Positions 5,892-9,258 of a DNA stretch of 9,258 nt are shown here, one piece after another. This DNA comes from JAEUSI01 sp036782915 (GTDB lineage Bacteria > Bacteroidota > Ignavibacteria > Tepidaquicellales > Tepidaquicellaceae): positions 1 through 9,258 of the forward strand of contig DAIPYE010000134.1 of NCBI GenBank assembly GCA_036782915.1, read 5' to 3'. A program made the translations under genes and the position numbers. Every line of letters begins with the position of its first letter. The stretch's first letter is position 1. Under the pieces are notes generated by a model that was not told the origin of the DNA, made no database searches, and saw only the letters and a program-made list of their open reading frames with translations.

Positions 5892-8322
5892 ATGAAAATT
5901 CCATCCAAATCCCTGATGTATTGTTTTATTATTTCAGTTTTAATAATTGTAACAGTCAATTCCGGTTTACAGGCACAGATATTCTGGAGCAGGTCAGCTC
6001 AGTTCTCCGGAAATTCATCAAGTTATGTTTCTGTCCCGAATTCAACTTCTTTGAATTTAACCGGCAGCTTTTCCATAGAAGCATGGGTGAATCCTGCAAA
6101 CAACAGCACAAAAGGTGTAATTTCAAAAGGCGGATCATTAGGAACTTCCCTGAAATATGCAGTGAGGATCTCAAATTCAAGAGTTTCAATCATCACTAAT
6201 GGTGCATCAAGACTTTCAAGCAAAACAACCAGTCTGATCCCTGTGAATACCTGGACTCATATTGCTGCAACATATAGTTCAATATCCGGCCAGTTTAAAA
6301 TATTTATTAACGGACTTTTAGATTCATCTGCTACAATTGCCGGCTCGACTCCGACAACAAATACAGATTCACTTTTTATCGGAATCAGCGGAAACTCTAC
6401 TCCATTCAACGGACAGCTTGACGAAGTAAGATTATGGAACAGGGAACTTAGTGCATCTGAAGTATCGCAGTATATGAGAACTACCCTGGGAACATCAAGC
6501 GGAATTTACAGCGGACTTGTAATGTCAATTGCTTTTCAGGGAGAGAATTCTACGGCTGACCCGTTTAAAGATATGTCAGGAAATAATAATAATGCTTTTG
6601 AAAGAAATGTTTTAACAACTTCTCCGTTAAATAATTTAGCGGGCGGTACATTTTTCAGACCTCTTCAGACAATTTCGCAGAATGAATGTATAGAACTGGA
6701 CGGGAATGAAGATTATCTTGTGGGAAAAGATACTTCAACTATCAGTCCTGATACAGCAATAACTCTTGAATGCTGGGTCTATCCGAGGATCAATCAAGTC
6801 AGCAAATTGATTTCAAAAGGAAATAGTTATGCTCTGATCCATTCAGGTGGAAATTTTAATGCTGTAATTAACGGTGCAGTTCTTAACTCAGGTTCATCAC
6901 TTCAGTTAAATCAATGGACTTATCTGGCATTTACATACAGATCTTCAGGAGCATATAATTTTTATGTTAACAGGAATAATGTAAATTCCGGTTCAGTTTC
7001 TCCTGCAAATATCAGTATTACAACAGATTCACTATATGTCGGAGGAGGACCGGGAATAATTGGTGATCTGAACGGTTATATGGATGAGGTCAGGATAACA
7101 AACAAAGCAAAGACGCAGGAGGAAATTTCAAAATTGATGTATGCGTCTCTTGATAAATTTCACGATCCGAACGCAATTCAGAAAAATATAAATTACGGGT
7201 TTGACGGAAACACTTTTGATAATGTTGGTGACGGCGGACCAAAACTATTGCTGAGAAATAATGCAAGATTCAGTCATCCCGGACAAATAGTTAATCAGCC
7301 TGTATCACCATTGAATCAGAATGATGAATTTAGTTTTACAAAAGGTTTTTACATTAAAACTGTAAATAAAAAAATCCCATTGTTTGGAACTTCGGGAACA
7401 ATAATTGACAGTCAGATTGTAAATCTGAATGAGCAAATTTCAGATATAAATTTATTTGTTTCCATAAATCACACTGAATCATCTGACTTAGACATAGTTT
7501 TAATTGCCCCAAACGGTGATTCAGTGGTTGTATTTGGAAACAAGACAACAAACTCGCTTGATAATAATATCATTACAACATTTGATGACAATGCTGACAG
7601 TACTCTTGTCAACAACAGATATGCTTCATTTTATGCAAGGATAAAACCGGAGAACGGAATGAATTCTGTTTNNNNNNNNNNATTCAAAAGGTACATGGAA
7701 AATCAGAGTAAGAGATGAGGTAAATACAAATACAGGAATGCTGTACGGCTGGGGTTTACAGGTCAATGAACAGGATTCAAGATCTAAAAATTTAAATCTG
7801 TCCTGTCTGATACAGGGAATGTATGATCCCGGAACAAATCTTCTGATACCTGACACATTAACAGTTAAACTTTTCCTTAACGGAATACTGCAGGGAACTG
7901 ATAAAGGAATAGCCGGCATCGACGGAAAATGTCTGATAAGCTTTTATACAAACGGCATAGTTAATAACGATAACACTTTTTACATTCAGGTACTTCACAG
8001 AAATTCTGTTTCAGTTTACAGTAATTCGATTTTAAAATTTACAGATTCTGATGCATCTCTGGATTTTATAAGTTCAAATTCCGGAGTGATCGGACAGAAT
8101 GAAATTAACGTGGATTTAAATCCTAACAGTTTTGCAATGTACAGTGGTGATGTAAATCAGGATGAAACAATTGACGCTTCTGATCTGAGTTTAGTAGAAA
8201 ATGATGTTGCTTTATCTTTAAGCGGATATGTGAATACGGATGTAACCGGAGATAATTTCGTGGACGGAGGTGATTTGAGTATTGTTGAAAACAACATTGG
8301 GATAAGTGTTTCTGAGCCGTGA
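5892..8322 (+). CDS. Secreted LamG-LamG-P-domain protein with Ig-like/dockerin-like tail, split by an N gap
   Basis: This is one gene of about 810 codons, interrupted by 10 Ns at 7672-7681. Residues 1 to about 28 are a signal peptide (hydrophobic 11-22, then GLQAQ). Residues about 36-197 and 265-417 are two LamG-like jelly-roll domains, each with a (E)(A/C)WV.P strand, a (T/Q)W(T)(H/Y)(I/L)A strand and a closing (L/M)DEVR motif (177-180 and 397-401). Residues about 495-593 begin a proprotein-convertase P domain (INHTESSDLDIVLIAPNG). After the gap, from 7684 in another frame, it finishes with SKGTWKIRVRD...YGWGLQVN. From about 7786 follows the shared tail: HRNSVSVYS, then loops DVNQDETIDASD and DVTGDNFVDGGD, and a final proline. 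The frame change falls exactly on the gap, so it is an assembly effect, not a frameshift. The first calcium loop has Glu where Gly is usual. LamG domains commonly bind carbohydrate or other surface ligands; the ligand here is unknown. Confidence 0.85.
7672..7681. other. Assembly gap of 10 Ns inside the P domain
   Basis: Ten Ns interrupt the LamG gene between a codon for Val (7668-7670) plus one T, and ..AT followed by TCA (7684-7686). To restore one frame, the true gap must be a multiple of three, and P domains usually have about five residues at this place (a Phe-x-Gly loop before GTW). About 12 missing bases is therefore my estimate. Ten is probably a placeholder length. Confidence 0.9.
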
Positions 8323-8355
8323 GACGGAAGACGTGAGACGGAAGACGTGATACGT
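8319..8355. repeat. Short tandem repeat of 14 (2 x 7) bases starting on a stop codon
   Basis: GTGAGACGGAAGAC occurs at 8319-8332 and again exactly at 8333-8346, followed by a partial degenerate copy GTGATACGT (8347-8355). It can also be read as alternating heptads GTGAGAC and GGAAGAC. The TGA stop of the LamG gene (8320-8322) is part of the first unit. Its composition differs clearly from the AT-rich flanks. It is too short and lacks spacers, so it is not a CRISPR. Confidence 0.85.
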
Positions 8356-8438
8356 ATTTTAATTGGAATTTAATTTTGGAAAATCTTTCATCCTACAAAT
8401 TATAAATTTTGTCTTAGTATATAATATTCCTGATGAAT

Positions 8439-8446
8439 TATATTTG
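8439..8446 (+). promoter_or_regulatory. Possible Bacteroidota-type -7 element before the DNRLRE gene
   Basis: TATATTTG fits the TAnnTTTG consensus exactly and lies 34 bases before the ATG at 8481. No TTG is found at the expected -33 spacing; TTA at 8414-8416 is the nearest. It is therefore a weak call. Confidence 0.3.
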
Positions 8447-8480
8447 TAAAGAAAGTTTTTATTAAATTAAAATCAATTAT

Positions 8481-9258
8481 ATGAAAAAAATTACAGAAAC
8501 ATTAAAAGCAGCTGTCATTCTAAAATTTATTTTCATTCTATTTATTGTAAGCATTCTGAGCAAAGAGGGATTTGCATATCAGGACACAATAACACTCGGA
8601 GCACTTTCTGACAATACTTTATATGAAGATGCAGCTGGTACGATCAGCAACGGACAGGGGAAATATTTACATACAGGAAAGGGTAATACCGGACTAATCA
8701 GAAGAGCCTTGGTCAGATTTATGCTGGTAGAATTTGTTCCACCCTGTTCAAAAATTTTAAGTGTTACTCTTAAGATGCATTTATCAGGAGGGAGCACTGC
8801 CAATAAAACAATTCAGTTAAGAAGAATTACTGATTACTGGGGTGAGGGTAATTCTGATGCCCCGGGTCTGGAAGAAAACGGGACAGTGTCAACCTCTTAT
8901 GACGCGACCTGGAAACATAAATTTTATAATTCTGATTTCTGGGCAAATGCAGGAGGTGATTATTCTGCTGTCTCAAGCGGCAATGCAGTGGTAGGAGCTC
9001 CCGGATTTTATACATGGGGTTCAACTCCTCAAATGGTAAGTGATGTGCAGAACTGGACGGACGATAATTCAACAGCAAATGGGTGGCTCTTACTTGGTGA
9101 TGAGTCTGCTACTTCAACTGCAAAAAGATTTCATTCCAGTGAAGCAGATACTTTTTCATTTGTTCCTGAAATAACTGTTATATACAAGACAGCTAATTTT
9201 TCTCTTTATATGGAATCGTTAATTGAAGGATTCTGGGACGGAGCAACAATGGTAGATG
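8481..9258 (+). CDS. Secreted DNRLRE-like protein, 3' end beyond window
   Basis: This reading frame stays open for 259 codons to the window end, so the protein is truncated only by the window. Residues 1 to about 32 form a signal peptide (basic start, hydrophobic 11-26, ending GFA). Residues about 35-235 resemble DNRLRE/disaggregatase-related beta-sandwich domains. They show TLYEDAAGTISNGQG (46-60), IRRALVRF (73-80), LRRITDYWGEG (113-123), DATW (141-144), YTWGS (177-181) and GWLLLGDES (201-209), all familiar in that family from surface proteins with carbohydrate-binding or adhesive roles. From about residue 239, FSLYMESLIEGFWDGATMVD matches the start of the Ig-like tail of the other three plus-strand genes, so a dockerin-like end is predicted just outside. 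Unlike those genes it has no Shine-Dalgarno; only an A/T leader precedes the ATG. The start is chosen because the signal peptide follows directly. No clear terminator separates it from the LamG gene. Confidence 0.8.
   Translation, partial: MKKITETLKAAVILKFIFILFIVSILSKEGFAYQDTITLGALSDNTLYEDAAGTISNGQGKYLHTGKGNTGLIRRALVRFMLVEFVPPCSKILSVTLKMHLSGGSTANKTIQLRRITDYWGEGNSDAPGLEENGTVSTSYDATWKHKFYNSDFWANAGGDYSAVSSGNAVVGAPGFYTWGSTPQMVSDVQNWTDDNSTANGWLLLGDESATSTAKRFHSSEADTFSFVPEITVIYKTANFSLYMESLIEGFWDGATMVD

Noticed and set aside
5831..6199. 122-codon reading frame overlapping the 5' end of the LamG gene
   Set aside because: It overlaps the LamG signal peptide and first LamG domain in another frame, has no domain resemblance, and is a shadow of the real gene.
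7682..7718. Apparent frameshift and premature stop in the LamG gene
   Set aside because: The frame change coincides exactly with the 10-N gap, and P-domain motifs continue on the other side, so it is an assembly effect and not a pseudogene.
8319..8355. CRISPR-like repeat
   Set aside because: The units are only 14 bases, directly adjacent without spacers, and no cas gene is nearby.
8579..9078. Minus-strand reading frames opposite the last gene
   Set aside because: They lie opposite the DNRLRE-like gene, which has a signal peptide and family motifs; the antisense frames show neither.

Overview
The window looks like chromosomal DNA from an AT-rich member of the Bacteroidota/Ignavibacteriota side of the tree, most likely an Ignavibacteria-type organism. 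Three things suggest this: large secreted multi-domain proteins built from SBBP, LamG, P-domain and DNRLRE-like modules; a minus-strand gene of an uncharacterised family typical of Bacteroidota-type genomes; and a shared C-terminal tail ending in a dockerin-like double EF-hand. The assignment rests on recalled family resemblance, not on a search. A run of 10 Ns at 7672-7681 shows that the sequence is a draft scaffold.

Layout: 1-374 is a non-coding AT-rich leader. At 375-1388 (+) lies a secreted CHRD-domain protein with the shared tail. It converges on a 494-residue cytoplasmic-looking helical protein of unknown function (1485-2969, -, TTG start), and a hairpin at 1471-1508 can serve both transcripts. 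A 198-base divergent region leads to a secreted eight-repeat SBBP beta-propeller protein (3168-5171, +), closed by a strong terminator at 5259-5291. A 588-base non-coding stretch with a REP-like hairpin follows. Next is a secreted LamG-LamG-P-domain protein (5892-8322, +), which is one gene cut by the N gap. A short tandem repeat begins on its stop codon. The last gene is the 5' part of a secreted DNRLRE-like protein (8481 to the window end, +).

The main theme is that the plus-strand genes have unrelated N-terminal modules but the same C-terminal unit. That unit is a roughly 100-residue beta-rich, Ig-like segment carrying an HRNS motif, followed by a roughly 55-residue pair of dockerin-type calcium loops and a terminal proline. 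The truncated fourth gene enters the same unit just before the window ends. No T9SS C-terminal domain, LPXTG motif or transmembrane anchor is seen on the three complete proteins, so the tail is the obvious candidate for surface attachment, assembly or sorting. This resembles the X-module/dockerin dyads of cellulosomes, but no cohesin partner is encoded here and the role is inferred. Each gene seems to be its own transcription unit, except that no good terminator separates the third and fourth.
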